This document shows positions 1-7,743 of a stretch of DNA of 64,000 bases, piece after piece. Numbering within the stretch: the stretch's first letter is position 1; each line of letters starts with the position of its first letter. Position numbers and translations under genes: made by a program. The notes below the pieces were generated by a model. It was given only the letters and a program-made list of their open reading frames with translations. It was not told the origin of the DNA and searched no databases. Origin of the DNA: Streptomyces sp. NBC_00289 (GTDB lineage: Bacteria > Actinomycetota > Actinomycetes > Streptomycetales > Streptomycetaceae); assembly GCF_041435115.1 (NCBI RefSeq), contig NZ_CP108046.1, positions 5,518,001 to 5,582,000 of the forward strand, read 5' to 3'.

Positions 1-440
1 AGTTCGGCGAGGAGCAGTTCATGCTCTGGCGCCGCTCCTACGACACCCCGCCGCCGCCCATCGAGGACGGCTCGGAGTTCTCCCAGTCGGACGACCCGCG
101 CTACGCGACCATCCCCCCGGAGCTCCGCCCCCGCACGGAGTGCCTGAAGGACGTCGTCATCCGGATGCTCCCGTACTGGTACGACGGCATCGTCCCCGAC
201 CTCCTCACCGGCCGCACGGTCCTGGTCGCGGCCCACGGCAACAGCCTCCGCGCCCTCGTCAAGCACCTCGACGGCATCTCCGACGCCGACATCGCGGGCC
301 TGAACATCCCGACCGGCATCCCCCTCGCCTACGAACTCGACGCCGACTTCAAGCCCCTCAACCCCGGCGGCACCTACCTCGACCCGGACGCGGCAGCGGC
401 GGCGATCGAGGCGGTCAAGAACCAGGGCAAGAAGAAGTAG
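1..440 (+). CDS. gpmA: 2,3-bisphosphoglycerate-dependent phosphoglycerate mutase, 3' part
   Basis: The reading frame is open from the window edge (first full codon at position 3) to TAG at 438-440, so the start lies outside. About 145 C-terminal residues are visible. They align with what I know of bacterial d[25 protein letters not shown], and [14 protein letters not shown], which carries the second catalytic histidine, then [14 protein letters not shown]. The enzyme interconverts 3- and 2-phosphoglycerate in cytosolic glycolysis through a phosphohistidine. The Lys-rich tail (NQGKKK) is normal for actinobacterial versions. A terminator follows within 15 bp, so the gene ends its transcription unit. 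Confidence 0.93.
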   Translation, partial: FGEEQFMLWRRSYDTPPPPIEDGSEFSQSDDPRYATIPPELRPRTECLKDVVIRMLPYWYDGIVPDLLTGRTVLVAAHGNSLRALVKHLDGISDADIAGLNIPTGIPLAYELDADFKPLNPGGTYLDPDAAAAAIEAVKNQGKKK

Positions 441-451
441 TTTCCGCGATC

Positions 452-493
452 ACGCCCCCGAACCGCGCTCACGGCGCGGGGCGGGGGCGTTTT
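452..493 (+). terminator. Rho-independent terminator after gpmA
   Basis: ACGCCCCCG (452-460) pairs with CGGGGGCGT (482-490). An inner CCGCGC/GGCGCGG stem and a TTTT run complete a typical intrinsic terminator 12 bp past the gpmA stop. Confidence 0.85.
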
Positions 494-552
494 CACATCA
501 TGGGGTTCCACGGGCGGAGTTCGCCTCCGGGGTGGCTGGGGGAAGTGGCGGA

Positions 553-867
553 TCATCGTGCGGCCAAGAGGGCGAACACCCCCGCTCCGCCCCCCAGCAG
601 CAGTAGCTGAACTGTCCCTGAGATGCGCCAGCCCAGGGCAAGCAGACCACCGCCCGTGACCACCGCACCGGCGGCCAGGAACCACATCGCCTGGCGTGCG
701 ACCCGTGGTGCGTCCGGAGGATTGGGCTCGTCGTAGGTGTCGGCCCAACCCGTCATCCCGTAGCCGTAGAGCAACCAGGCGATCACCAGCAGGTCGATCA
801 GGAGCAGTGCCGCTCCGACTCCGACCTGCTGTCCGGCTGACGGCCTGTTCGCACGCTTCGTTCCCAC
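553..867 (-). CDS. Small two-helix membrane protein of unknown function
   Basis: A 104-residue protein starting at GTG 867, with a purine-rich AGGGGGC upstream. A short basic N-terminus (MGTKRANRP) is followed by a hydrophobic helix at about 17-38, a polar acidic loop containing a Tyr-Asp-Glu-Pro-rich stretch, and a second hydrophobic stretch at about 58-103 that may hold two helices. There is no recognisable enzymatic motif. I believe families of this size and layout occur in many Streptomyces as DUF proteins, but I cannot name one safely. It is transcribed towards gpmA. Confidence 0.65.
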   Translation of the reverse strand: MGTKRANRPSAGQQVGVGAALLLIDLLVIAWLLYGYGMTGWADTYDEPNPPDAPRVARQAMWFLAAGAVVTGGGLLALGWRISGTVQLLLLGGGAGVFALLAAR

Positions 868-1055
868 CGTCGTGCCCCCTGTCGCCGATCGTCTGAGAAC
901 TGCATGGGGCGCAGCATGCGGGCCTCAGCCCGGACGACGCATGAGTACGCGTACTCAGGCGTCTTGAGCGACCGCTGCGGGGCAGCTCATCGAGCCCGGA
1001 CACCGCGAGATAGGCTCGGCGGCCTTGGCATGGATCTGCCATTCACCTGGGGGGC

Positions 1056-1898
1056 GTGGGGATTTCCGTACGTGATTCCGTACCGCGCAGAGTGACGAGC
1101 GTGGCCTTCGCGACCGTGCTGCTCGCCGGGGGACCGGTCGCCTGCGGAGCGGGTGTCGAGCGTGATTCCGCGGTCGCGGACACGCCCGCTGTTGCCGTGG
1201 CGAAGGCGGCGAGGACTTCCAGGGACATCACGTCGCTGCACTATCGGGTCAGCGGGACCCTGCCGGTGAAGGGCCACCTGGAGGCGGAGGCCTCCATGAC
1301 GACGAAACCGCTGGCCATGAGCATGAAAATCACCGCTCCGGCCCATCTGGGCGGGGGTGTCGGACTGGAGATCCGCTTCGTCGACAAGGTCATGTACGTC
1401 CGCAGCGACGCGATCCGGGCCGAGAAGCTGCGTGGCAGGAGTTGGCTCAGCACTGCGCCCGCCGTATGGGGACGCACCGGGGTGGACAACCAGTCGTACG
1501 GCGTGCTGCCCGGTCAGCTGGAGGGGACCCCGACGGTGCAGTCCACGCTTCTGACCGGTTCCAAGGACCTGCGGCTGATCGGGACCGAGACGGTCGACGG
1601 CGTCGAGACCAGGCACTACAAGGGGACGGTCAACAGTGAGGGCCTGAAGCTCGGGCGCCTCGATCGGTTCATACAGCTGGAGGTCTCCGACCCGCTCACC
1701 ATGGACCTGTGGACCGACGGCGACGGCCGCACCAAACAGTTTCGTATGCGGGCCGAGGGCAACGACGTGGCTACCGGCACCGGGAACGGGCCGCTCGACC
1801 TGACCGTCACCTTCCTCGACATCAACCAGTCCCTGACCATCAAAGCCCCGCCGGCCGCGGACACCACCCCACTCCTGGGCGACGAGCAGGAAGGCTGA
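1056..1898 (+). CDS. Secreted lipoprotein, LppX/LprAFG-like
   Basis: A 280-residue protein. A basic N-terminus and hydrophobic stretch end in GGPVAC, an imperfect lipobox with Cys near residue 30. The mature part has the long amphipathic strand pattern and YHYKG/DLW-type turns of the mycobacterial LppX/LprG lipid-binding fold (about 230 residues after the Cys, as usual). It would sit on the outer face of the membrane and may bind a lipid or glycolipid. The start is uncertain: GTG 1056 has a G-run almost touching it, and GTG 1090 is a later in-frame option that still keeps the signal sequence. It has no operon partners. Confidence 0.72.
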   Translation: MGISVRDSVPRRVTSVAFATVLLAGGPVACGAGVERDSAVADTPAVAVAKAARTSRDITSLHYRVSGTLPVKGHLEAEASMTTKPLAMSMKITAPAHLGGGVGLEIRFVDKVMYVRSDAIRAEKLRGRSWLSTAPAVWGRTGVDNQSYGVLPGQLEGTPTVQSTLLTGSKDLRLIGTETVDGVETRHYKGTVNSEGLKLGRLDRFIQLEVSDPLTMDLWTDGDGRTKQFRMRAEGNDVATGTGNGPLDLTVTFLDINQSLTIKAPPAADTTPLLGDEQEG

Positions 1899-1957
1899 GC
1901 GTCCCCCGGGCGGAGACGGGCGTCCCCGTCGTGAGGGCGCCCGTTCCGATGGTCGGG

Positions 1958-3157
1958 TCAGGCCGGTGTCCTGATCGTCGTGTCCGCTGTCCGGGCCGGG
2001 GCGGCCACGACGTGGCGGCGGCGGGTCGGGAGTCCGAGGGTCGGGTTGGCGACGCCCCAGGCCGCGCCTTTGCAGACCAACTCCTTGTAGCGGGCGGCGA
2101 GTCGTCCGGTCAGGGCCGCTCGGACGGCACGGTCGTCGGCGGTGACGTACTGGATCAGGCCTTCCTTGCGACCCAGCGAGATGCACTGGTTGAAGTAGCG
2201 GAGCGAGGTGTTCGGGAGCTTCCTGCCCGTCAGGCGGGCCGCGATGGCGTCGGCTGCCTGCCAAGCCATGGGGGTGCCCGAGGCGCACGACATCCGCAGG
2301 GGTTTGTCGCCGGCGCCCATCGCCATGGCCGCGTCGCCGATGGCGTACACGTCCGGGTGCGAGACCGAGCACATGGTCCCGTCGACCACGATCTGGCCCC
2401 GGTCGGTGACCTCCAGAGTGGTGGCCTTCGCGATCGGGTGGACGGCGAAGCCCGTGGTCCACACGGTGACCGCGGCCGGGACGGACCTGCCGTCGGCGGT
2501 GACGACGCGGTCGGCCTCCACGCCGGTGACGGTGGCCTGCTCGTGCACGGTGATGCCGAGCCCGTCGACGACCTTCCGCACGTGCCGACGGCCCTTGGGA
2601 GAGAGCCAGTCGCCGAGGCGTCCGCCGGCGGCGAGGCCGACGGCGAGGTCCGGGCGGGCCTCGGCGATCTCGGTCGCGGCCTCCAGGCCGGTGAGGCCCC
2701 CACCGACCACGACCACGCGTTGTCCGGCGTCCAGGCCGGCCAAGCGCTCGCGCAGCCGGAGCGCCCCGGGACGGCTGGCGATCTCGTGGGCGTGCTCCGT
2801 CGAGCCGGGGACGCCCTGGTCGTTCCAGCCGCTGCCGAGGGCGTACACGAGGGTGTCGTACTCCCGTTCCTCGGCACCGTTCGCGTCGGTCGACGTGACG
2901 GTCCTGCGGTCGACGTCGACGCCGGTGACCTTCGCGATCCTCACTTCGACGCCGGTGCCCGCGAACATCTCGCTGAAGGGCCGGGGTTCGAGGTTCTGGC
3001 CGACCGCGAGCTGGTGCATCCGGACGCGCTCGACGAAGTCGGGCTCGGCGTTGACGAGGGTGATGGTGACGTCCTCGCGGCGCAGCCGCTTGGCGAGGCG
3101 TCCGGCGGCGATGGCTCCGCTGTATCCGGCTCCGAGGACGATGATGCGGTGCTGCAT
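1958..3157 (-). CDS. FAD-dependent NAD(P)H oxidoreductase (NDH-2-like), ECF41 partner
   Basis: A 399-residue flavoprotein with two Rossmann dinucleotide motifs: VLGAGYSGAIAAGRL at residues 6-20 for FAD, and VVVGGGLTGLEAATE near 148-162 for NAD(P)H. A C-terminal DVYAIGDAA motif positions the FAD ribityl chain. This is the pyridine nucleotide-disulfide reductase fold without a redox CxxxxC, as in type II NADH dehydrogenases. It starts at ATG 3157 with GGAG five bases upstream. It lies 92 bp downstream of an ECF41-type sigma factor on the same strand. Such sigma factors characteristically sit next to a carboxymuconolactone decarboxylase, oxidoreductase or epimerase gene. The substrate is unknown. 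Confidence 0.87.
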   Translation of the reverse strand: MQHRIIVLGAGYSGAIAAGRLAKRLRREDVTITLVNAEPDFVERVRMHQLAVGQNLEPRPFSEMFAGTGVEVRIAKVTGVDVDRRTVTSTDANGAEEREYDTLVYALGSGWNDQGVPGSTEHAHEIASRPGALRLRERLAGLDAGQRVVVVGGGLTGLEAATEIAEARPDLAVGLAAGGRLGDWLSPKGRRHVRKVVDGLGITVHEQATVTGVEADRVVTADGRSVPAAVTVWTTGFAVHPIAKATTLEVTDRGQIVVDGTMCSVSHPDVYAIGDAAMAMGAGDKPLRMSCASGTPMAWQAADAIAARLTGRKLPNTSLRYFNQCISLGRKEGLIQYVTADDRAVRAALTGRLAARYKELVCKGAAWGVANPTLGLPTRRRHVVAAPARTADTTIRTPA

Positions 3158-3225
3158 TCTCTGCTCCTGTCTCGCGCGGTTTCGCCCCTTGAACCGGGCG
3201 GCCCGCCGTTTCCTGACAGGAACGC

Positions 3226-3245
3226 GATGTGAAGCAGCTCACATC
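3226..3245. promoter_or_regulatory. Perfect inverted repeat with Crp-like TGTGA-N6-TCACA core
   Basis: GATGTGA and TCACATC are 7-bp perfect arms around AGCAGC. The repeat sits in the 92-bp gap between the sigma factor stop and the oxidoreductase start. The core fits the classical CRP palindrome but misses one position of the Streptomyces Crp consensus as I remember it (GTG-N6-GNCAC). It could also bind another helix-turn-helix dimer. Confidence 0.45.
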
Positions 3246-3249
3246 GGGG

Positions 3250-4194
3250 TCAGAAGGTGATGACCAGGGGTTCTCCGTGCTCGGCGGCCGCCCAGCTCCG
3301 GGTCGCACGTTCGAGTTTGTCGGGGTTGACCTGGCTGCGGATCGCGGCGATGCCCTCGGCGGTGATCTCCAGGCACATGACGCCGACGACCCGGCCGTCG
3401 ACGACCGCCACGACGGCGGGGCCGCCGTTGGCGGTCGTGGCGTAGACCTCGGGTGAGCCGCCGACCAGGGCGCGCTTGGCCTTGCCGGGTGTGAACAGAC
3501 CCCGCGTGAACTTCGCGACCGCGAGGGCGCCCTCGAACGCCTTGGCGCGGGCCGGGACCTTCCCGCCGCCGTCGCCGATCGCGACGGCGTCCTGGGTGAG
3601 CAGCCGCACGAGCGGCTCGGTCCGGCCGCTGGTGGCTGCCGCGAGGAACTCGTCGACGATCCGCCGGGCGGCGGCCTCGTCGACGTCGGCGCGGGCCTCA
3701 CCGGCCGCGACGTGCTTCTTGGCGCGGTGGAAGATCTGCTGGCTGGCGGCCTCGGTGATGTCGAGGACGTCGGCGATCTCCCGGTGCGGGTAGTCGAAGG
3801 CCTCCCGCAGCACGTACACCGCCCGCTCGTTGGGGGAGAGGCGCTCCAGCAGGGCGAGGACGGCGTACGAGACCGATTCGCGCTGTTCGGCGGAGTCGGC
3901 CGGGCCGAGCATCCGGTCCCCGGCGAGCAGCGGTTCGGGGAGCCACTGGCCCACGTAGGTCTCGCGGCGCGCGCGGGCCGAGGTGAGCTGGTTGAGGCAC
4001 AGGTTGGTGAGCACCTTGGTCAGCCACGCCTCGGGGACCTCGACGCGGTCGACGTCGGCGGCCTGCCAGCGCAGGAACGCCTCCTGCACGGCGTCCTCGG
4101 CCTCGCTCGCGGAGCCCAGGAGGCGGTAGGCGATGGCCTCCAGGCGGGGCCTGGACGCCTCGAACCGGTCCACGTCGTTCATGGTCAGGGCCAT
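3250..4194 (-). CDS. sigJ: ECF RNA polymerase sigma factor, ECF41/SigJ type
   Basis: A 314-residue protein. Sigma region 2 (FEASRPRLEAIAYRLLGS, EDAVQEAFLRW) lies at about 10-75, and region 4 (LSPNERAVYVLREAFDYPHREIADVL) lies at about 125-180. A SnoaL-like C-terminal domain follows that carries AIGDGGGKVPA near residue 225. The DGGGK signature and the fused SnoaL domain are hallmarks of ECF41 factors, in which the extension replaces a separate anti-sigma factor. ATG 4194 is chosen over ATG 4182 because GGATCCGG precedes it. The neighbouring oxidoreductase is the expected partner. I looked for the ECF41 promoter upstream of both genes and found only weak TGTCA-containing candidates. Confidence 0.88.
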   Translation of the reverse strand: MALTMNDVDRFEASRPRLEAIAYRLLGSASEAEDAVQEAFLRWQAADVDRVEVPEAWLTKVLTNLCLNQLTSARARRETYVGQWLPEPLLAGDRMLGPADSAEQRESVSYAVLALLERLSPNERAVYVLREAFDYPHREIADVLDITEAASQQIFHRAKKHVAAGEARADVDEAAARRIVDEFLAAATSGRTEPLVRLLTQDAVAIGDGGGKVPARAKAFEGALAVAKFTRGLFTPGKAKRALVGGSPEVYATTANGGPAVVAVVDGRVVGVMCLEITAEGIAAIRSQVNPDKLERATRSWAAAEHGEPLVITF

Positions 4195-4260
4195 GGTCCG
4201 GATCCTAGCCCGCGCGGGTGCGCGGATGTGTGGTGTCCGGTGGCAGGCGGCCCCATGACA

Positions 4261-4295
4261 AAGGACCCCGCTGCCTCGCGCTGCCCGGGGTCCTT
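4261..4295 (-). terminator. Second hairpin downstream of the Cys-rich peptide gene
   Basis: AAGGACCCCG (4261-4270) and CGGGGTCCTT (4286-4295) form a 10-bp perfect stem, followed on the minus strand by TTGTCAT. It lies in series with the longer hairpin at 4306-4350 and together they isolate the sigma factor gene. Confidence 0.7.
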
Positions 4296-4305
4296 CGTCG
4301 TCGTG

Positions 4306-4350
4306 GCGGATCTTCCGTACGGCGTCGTCCGCGTCGTACGGAAGATCCGC
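4306..4350 (-). terminator. Strong hairpin just after the Cys-rich peptide gene
   Basis: Two 16-bp perfect arms, GCGGATCTTCCGTACG at 4306-4321 and its complement at 4335-4350, surround a 13-base loop. The right arm ends 8 bp from the stop codon of the Cys-rich ORF, which is good evidence that this short ORF is a genuine transcription unit. Confidence 0.8.
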
Positions 4351-4357
4351 TACGACG

Positions 4358-4516
4358 TCAGCCGCACTGGCACGGATTGCCCGACTGGCAGCCGCAGCCG
4401 CAGCCCGAGCCGCAGCCGCACGCGCCGAAGAGCGGGAGGCTTTTGATCTCGGTGGGCTGATCGGTCCGGCGTTCCTGCGTGGGGTCGGGCGCGGGAGTGC
4501 TGGGGGATTCGGCCAT
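4358..4516 (-). CDS. Cys/Gly-rich 52-residue peptide
   Basis: The start at ATG 4516 has an excellent GGAGGG five bases upstream. The first 40 residues are polar and acidic/proline-rich (PSTPAPDPTQERR, TEIKSLPLF), like a leader. The tail GACGCGSGCGCGCQSG plus NPCQCG holds seven cysteines in about 22 residues. There is no signal peptide or membrane segment. The layout fits either a small metal-binding (metallothionein-like) protein or a ribosomally made, post-translationally modified peptide precursor. No modification enzyme is adjacent: the neighbours are phoU upstream and the ECF41 sigma factor downstream. Two hairpins follow the stop. Function unknown. Confidence 0.68.
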   Translation of the reverse strand: MAESPSTPAPDPTQERRTDQPTEIKSLPLFGACGCGSGCGCGCQSGNPCQCG

Positions 4517-4725
4517 GGGTCCCTCCTGGAGGCTGGTGCCTGTGCCCATTGCATGCCCGTTCCCCTGGGCGCATCAACGGCGCACAGTGGCTCGCGCGCG
4601 GGCGGAGCACGGCGTCGTCAACTCCCGTTCCGCCACTCCGGTCTCGCCACACCCCGCGGCCACACCACGTCCCGACAGGCCCGACCCCGGTCGCGCCTTC
4701 GGCCGGACCCCCGTCGCGCCTCTGG

Positions 4726-5415
4726 TCAGGCCCCCTCGACCCCGGTGACCGGCTGGATGTCCTGCTGGACGGCGTCCGCGTGCTCACCCGTCACCAGGTA
4801 CACCACCCGCTTCGCCACCGAGACCGCGTGGTCCGCGAAGCGCTCGTAGTAGCGGCCGAGCAGGGTCACGTCCACGGCCGTCTCGATGCCGTGCTTCCAC
4901 TTGTCGTCCAGCAGGTGCTGGAAGAGCGTGCGGTGCAGGAGGTCCATCTCGTCGTCGTCCTGCTCCAGCTGGAGGGCCAGGTCGACGTCCTTGGTGATGA
5001 TCACCTCGGCGGCCTTCGCCATCAGGCGCTGCGCGAGCTGGCCCATCTCCAGGATGGTGGCGTGCAGGTCGTGCGGGATGGCCCGCTCGGGGAAGCGCAG
5101 CCGGGCCAGTTTGGCCACGTGCTGGGCCAGGTCACCCGAGCGCTCCAGGTCGGCCGACATGCGCAGTGAGGTGACGACGATCCTGAGGTCCGTCGCCACC
5201 GGCTGCTGACGGGCCAGCAAGGCTATGGCCCGGGCCTCCAGGTCGTGCTGCAGCTCGTCGACCTTCTTGTCGGCCTCGATGACGCTTTCGGCCAGCTTCA
5301 GGTCGGAGTCGAGGATGGCCGTCGTGGCGCGCCCGATCGCCGAGCCGACCAGCCGGGCCATCTCCACCAGTCCGTCGCCGATCGAATCCAGTTCCTCGTG
5401 GTACGCGTCCCGCAT
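4726..5415 (-). CDS. phoU: Phosphate signalling regulator PhoU
   Basis: A 229-residue all-helical protein with two tandem PhoU repeats. The first has VEMARLVGSAI, ADKKVDELQHDLEARAI and LRIVVTSLRMSADLERSGD (about residues 75-93). The second has YYERFADHAVSVAKRV near 195, and the conserved metal-binding E/D residues are present. PhoU links the Pst phosphate importer to the PhoR sensor and dampens the Pho response. ATG 5415 is chosen because GGAGAGGG lies just upstream and the protein then begins MRDAYHEELDSIG as in relatives. A longer frame upstream has no support. It is divergent from phoRP across a PHO box. Confidence 0.95.
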   Translation of the reverse strand: MRDAYHEELDSIGDGLVEMARLVGSAIGRATTAILDSDLKLAESVIEADKKVDELQHDLEARAIALLARQQPVATDLRIVVTSLRMSADLERSGDLAQHVAKLARLRFPERAIPHDLHATILEMGQLAQRLMAKAAEVIITKDVDLALQLEQDDDEMDLLHRTLFQHLLDDKWKHGIETAVDVTLLGRYYERFADHAVSVAKRVVYLVTGEHADAVQQDIQPVTGVEGA

Positions 5416-5541
5416 CAGGGTTCCCTCTCCTACGTGATCTCTGGGGCTCCGGGGGCTCCGGGGGCCGTAGCTTCGGCTGAAAACCGGCGGTGCGAACCCC
5501 ACGCTCCCACGTTCGGGCCTGTACGCGTCGGTTTCCGTCAC

Positions 5542-5574
5542 CCCAAATGAACCAACACTGGCTCCTAGGTGAAC
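5542..5574 (-). promoter_or_regulatory. PHO box between phoU and phoR-phoP
   Basis: Read on the minus strand, three successive 11-bp units appear: GTTCACCTAGG, AGCCAGTGTTG, GTTCATTTGGG. Units one and three match the GTTCACC direct-repeat unit bound by Streptomyces PhoP, and the middle unit is degenerate. The site lies between the divergent phoU and phoRP genes, where PhoP is known to autoregulate. Confidence 0.78.
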
Positions 5575-5647
5575 TCTGGGCGACGAGTGTTCGAGCTCGC
5601 ACTCGGATGGCTGTGGCCAGGATGGATCCCATGCCTAACCTGAACGC

Positions 5648-6922
5648 ATGGACGTGAACGCGGCGGTCGCCGCAGCGGCAGCGATCGCCGGGGTACTCAC
5701 CGGTGTCATCGCCATGCTGGCGTTCCGCTGGAGCGAACGCGACCAGAAGCGACCGACCAGAACCTCGCTGCATACGGACCCGGTCCTTCCGCCGGGTGTG
5801 GACACGGTGCTCTCCGTGCTCCGCTCCTCGGCCGTCGTCCTCGACGAGGCGGACGCCGTGGTCAAGGCCAGCTCGGCGGCGTACGCCCTCGGGCTGGTCC
5901 GCGGCGGCAAGCTCTCCGTGGAGCCGATGCTCCTGATGGCCCGGGACACCCGGCGCGACGGGGAGATACGCCAGGTCGAGCTGGACCTCCCGAGGCGGGG
6001 CACCGGGCGGGGCGAGGCACTCGCCGTGTCCGCCAGAGTCGCCCCGCTCGGCTCCCGGCTCGTCCTCCTGCTCGTCGAGGACCTCACCGAGGCCCGGCGC
6101 ATCGAGGCGGTACGGCGCGACTTCGTCGCCAATGTCAGCCACGAGCTCAAGACCCCGGTCGGGGCGCTCTCCCTCCTGTCCGAGGCCGTCATGGACGCCG
6201 CCGACGAACCGGACGCCGTGCAGCGCTTCGCCGGGCGCATGCAGATCGAGGCGACCCGGCTCACCAACCTGGTGCAGGAGCTCATCGACCTCTCGCGGGT
6301 CCAGAACGACGACCCGCTGGAGGACGCCGAACCCGTCCGCGTGGACGAACTCGTCGCCGAGGCCATCGACCGCTGCCGGCACCAGGCCGGCACCAAGCAG
6401 ATCACCATGGCCGCCGGCGGCACCGCCGACCTGCACGTCTGGGGGAACCGGGGGCAGCTCGCCGCCGCCCTGGGCAACCTCGTCGAGAACGCCGTCAACT
6501 ATTCACCCGCGCGGACGCGGGTCGGCATAGCCGCCCGCCGGTTGACCGCGACGGGTGGTGACATGATCGAGGTCGCCGTCACCGACCAGGGCATCGGCAT
6601 CACCGAAAAGGACAAGGAGCGCATCTTCGAGCGCTTCTACCGCGTCGACCCGGCCCGATCCCGTGCCACGGGTGGTACGGGCCTCGGGCTGGCGATCGTC
6701 AAGCACGTGGCCGCCTCGCACGGCGGGGAGGTCACGGTGTGGAGCGCTGAGGGTCAGGGCTCCACGTTCACCCTGCGGCTGCCGGAGGCGGGTGCGGCCC
6801 GAGACCGCGCCCAGCAGCACCCCGCCGACGACGGGTTCGACGACGAGCCCGGGCGGTCCTCTTCCCCACACCCCCACACGCCCCCGTACGAACCGCTTCC
6901 CGCCCCGGAGGTCCTTCCGTGA
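5648..6922 (+). CDS. phoR: Sensor histidine kinase PhoR (SenX3-like)
   Basis: A 424-residue protein. A single membrane segment lies at about residues 5-27, followed by a PAS-like region (about 50-145), a HisKA dimerisation domain with phospho-accepting His165 in NVSHELKTPVG, and a HATPase_c domain with N-box NLVENAVNYS (276-285), DQGIG (312-316) and GTGLGL (342-347). A His/Pro-rich disordered tail of about 40 residues ends the protein. The short N-terminus with no large extracellular loop is typical of actinobacterial PhoR/SenX3, which senses phosphate through PhoU/Pst. It overlaps phoP by four bases (GTGA), so the two are translationally coupled. Confidence 0.95.
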   Translation: MDVNAAVAAAAAIAGVLTGVIAMLAFRWSERDQKRPTRTSLHTDPVLPPGVDTVLSVLRSSAVVLDEADAVVKASSAAYALGLVRGGKLSVEPMLLMARDTRRDGEIRQVELDLPRRGTGRGEALAVSARVAPLGSRLVLLLVEDLTEARRIEAVRRDFVANVSHELKTPVGALSLLSEAVMDAADEPDAVQRFAGRMQIEATRLTNLVQELIDLSRVQNDDPLEDAEPVRVDELVAEAIDRCRHQAGTKQITMAAGGTADLHVWGNRGQLAAALGNLVENAVNYSPARTRVGIAARRLTATGGDMIEVAVTDQGIGITEKDKERIFERFYRVDPARSRATGGTGLGLAIVKHVAASHGGEVTVWSAEGQGSTFTLRLPEAGAARDRAQQHPADDGFDDEPGRSSSPHPHTPPYEPLPAPEVLP

Positions 6923-7599
6923 CCCGAGTGCTTGTCGTCGAGGACGAGGAGTCCTTCTCCGACGCCCTGTCGTACATGCTCCGCAAGGAGGGCTTCGAGG
7001 TCGCCGTGGCGACCACCGGGCCCGACGGACTCGACGAGTTCGAACGCAACGGCGCCGACCTCGTCCTGCTCGACCTGATGCTGCCCGGCCTGCCGGGCAC
7101 TGAGGTGTGCCGCCAGCTGCGCGGCCGCTCCAACGTCCCGGTGATCATGGTCACCGCGAAGGACAGCGAGATCGACAAGGTCGTCGGCCTGGAAATAGGA
7201 GCCGACGACTACGTGACCAAGCCGTTCTCCTCCCGCGAGCTGGTCGCCCGCATCCGGGCCGTCCTGCGCCGTCGCGGCGAGCCGGAGGAGGTCACGCCCG
7301 CCGCGCTGGAGGCGGGCCCGGTCCGGATGGACGTCGACCGCCACGTGGTCACGGTCTCCGGCTCGAAGGTGGATCTGCCGCTCAAGGAGTTCGACCTCCT
7401 GGAGATGCTGCTCCGCAACGCCGGCCGGGTCCTGACCCGCATGCAGCTCATCGACCGCGTCTGGGGTGCCGACTACGTCGGTGACACCAAGACCCTCGAC
7501 GTGCACGTCAAGCGGCTGCGCGCCAAGATCGAGCCGGACCCGGGCGCGCCGCGCTACCTGGTGACCGTCCGCGGCCTCGGCTACAAGTTCGAGCCGTAG
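6919..7599 (+). CDS. phoP: Phosphate response regulator PhoP (OmpR family)
   Basis: A 226-residue regulator. The receiver domain has acidic pocket E8/D9, phospho-acceptor Asp52 in LLDLMLPGLPG, Thr in MVTAKDS and Lys near 101. The winged-helix DNA-binding domain spans about 130-226, with the LPLKEFDLLEMLLRN and RVWGADYVGDTKTLDVHVKR segments. It binds PHO boxes to control phosphate scavenging and, in Streptomyces, nitrogen and antibiotic genes. The GTG start at 6919 overlaps the phoR stop. The strong palindromic terminator at 7637 closes the operon. Confidence 0.96.
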   Translation: MTRVLVVEDEESFSDALSYMLRKEGFEVAVATTGPDGLDEFERNGADLVLLDLMLPGLPGTEVCRQLRGRSNVPVIMVTAKDSEIDKVVGLEIGADDYVTKPFSSRELVARIRAVLRRRGEPEEVTPAALEAGPVRMDVDRHVVTVSGSKVDLPLKEFDLLEMLLRNAGRVLTRMQLIDRVWGADYVGDTKTLDVHVKRLRAKIEPDPGAPRYLVTVRGLGYKFEP

Positions 7600-7636
7600 G
7601 CCGCCGTCCCCATGGCCTGACGGCCAGGGGCGGGTT

Positions 7637-7696
7637 CGGATACGGCGGAAGGGCGGGTCCTCCTCGCGAGGAGGACCCGCCCTTCCGCCGTATCCG
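7637..7696. terminator. 60-bp perfect palindrome, bidirectional terminator
   Basis: Positions 7637-7666 and 7667-7696 are exact reverse complements: 30-bp arms with no spacer, starting CGGATACGGCGG. It lies between the convergent phoP and lipoprotein genes and should stop transcription from both sides. Confidence 0.88.
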
Positions 7697-7743
7697 TCAC
7701 TGCTCCGTGCCGGTGGTGACCGTGGTGCCGGTGGTACGACCGC

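Noticed and set aside
3158..3249. ECF41 promoter upstream of the FAD oxidoreductase
   Set aside because: TGTCAGG is present but the CGTC box 16 bp downstream is missing. The same holds for a TGTCATG upstream of the sigma gene.
987..3701. 904-residue frame on the minus strand
   Set aside because: It is an open frame in GC-rich DNA opposite or out of phase with the lipoprotein, oxidoreductase and sigma genes. Arg/Pro-rich composition and no domain.
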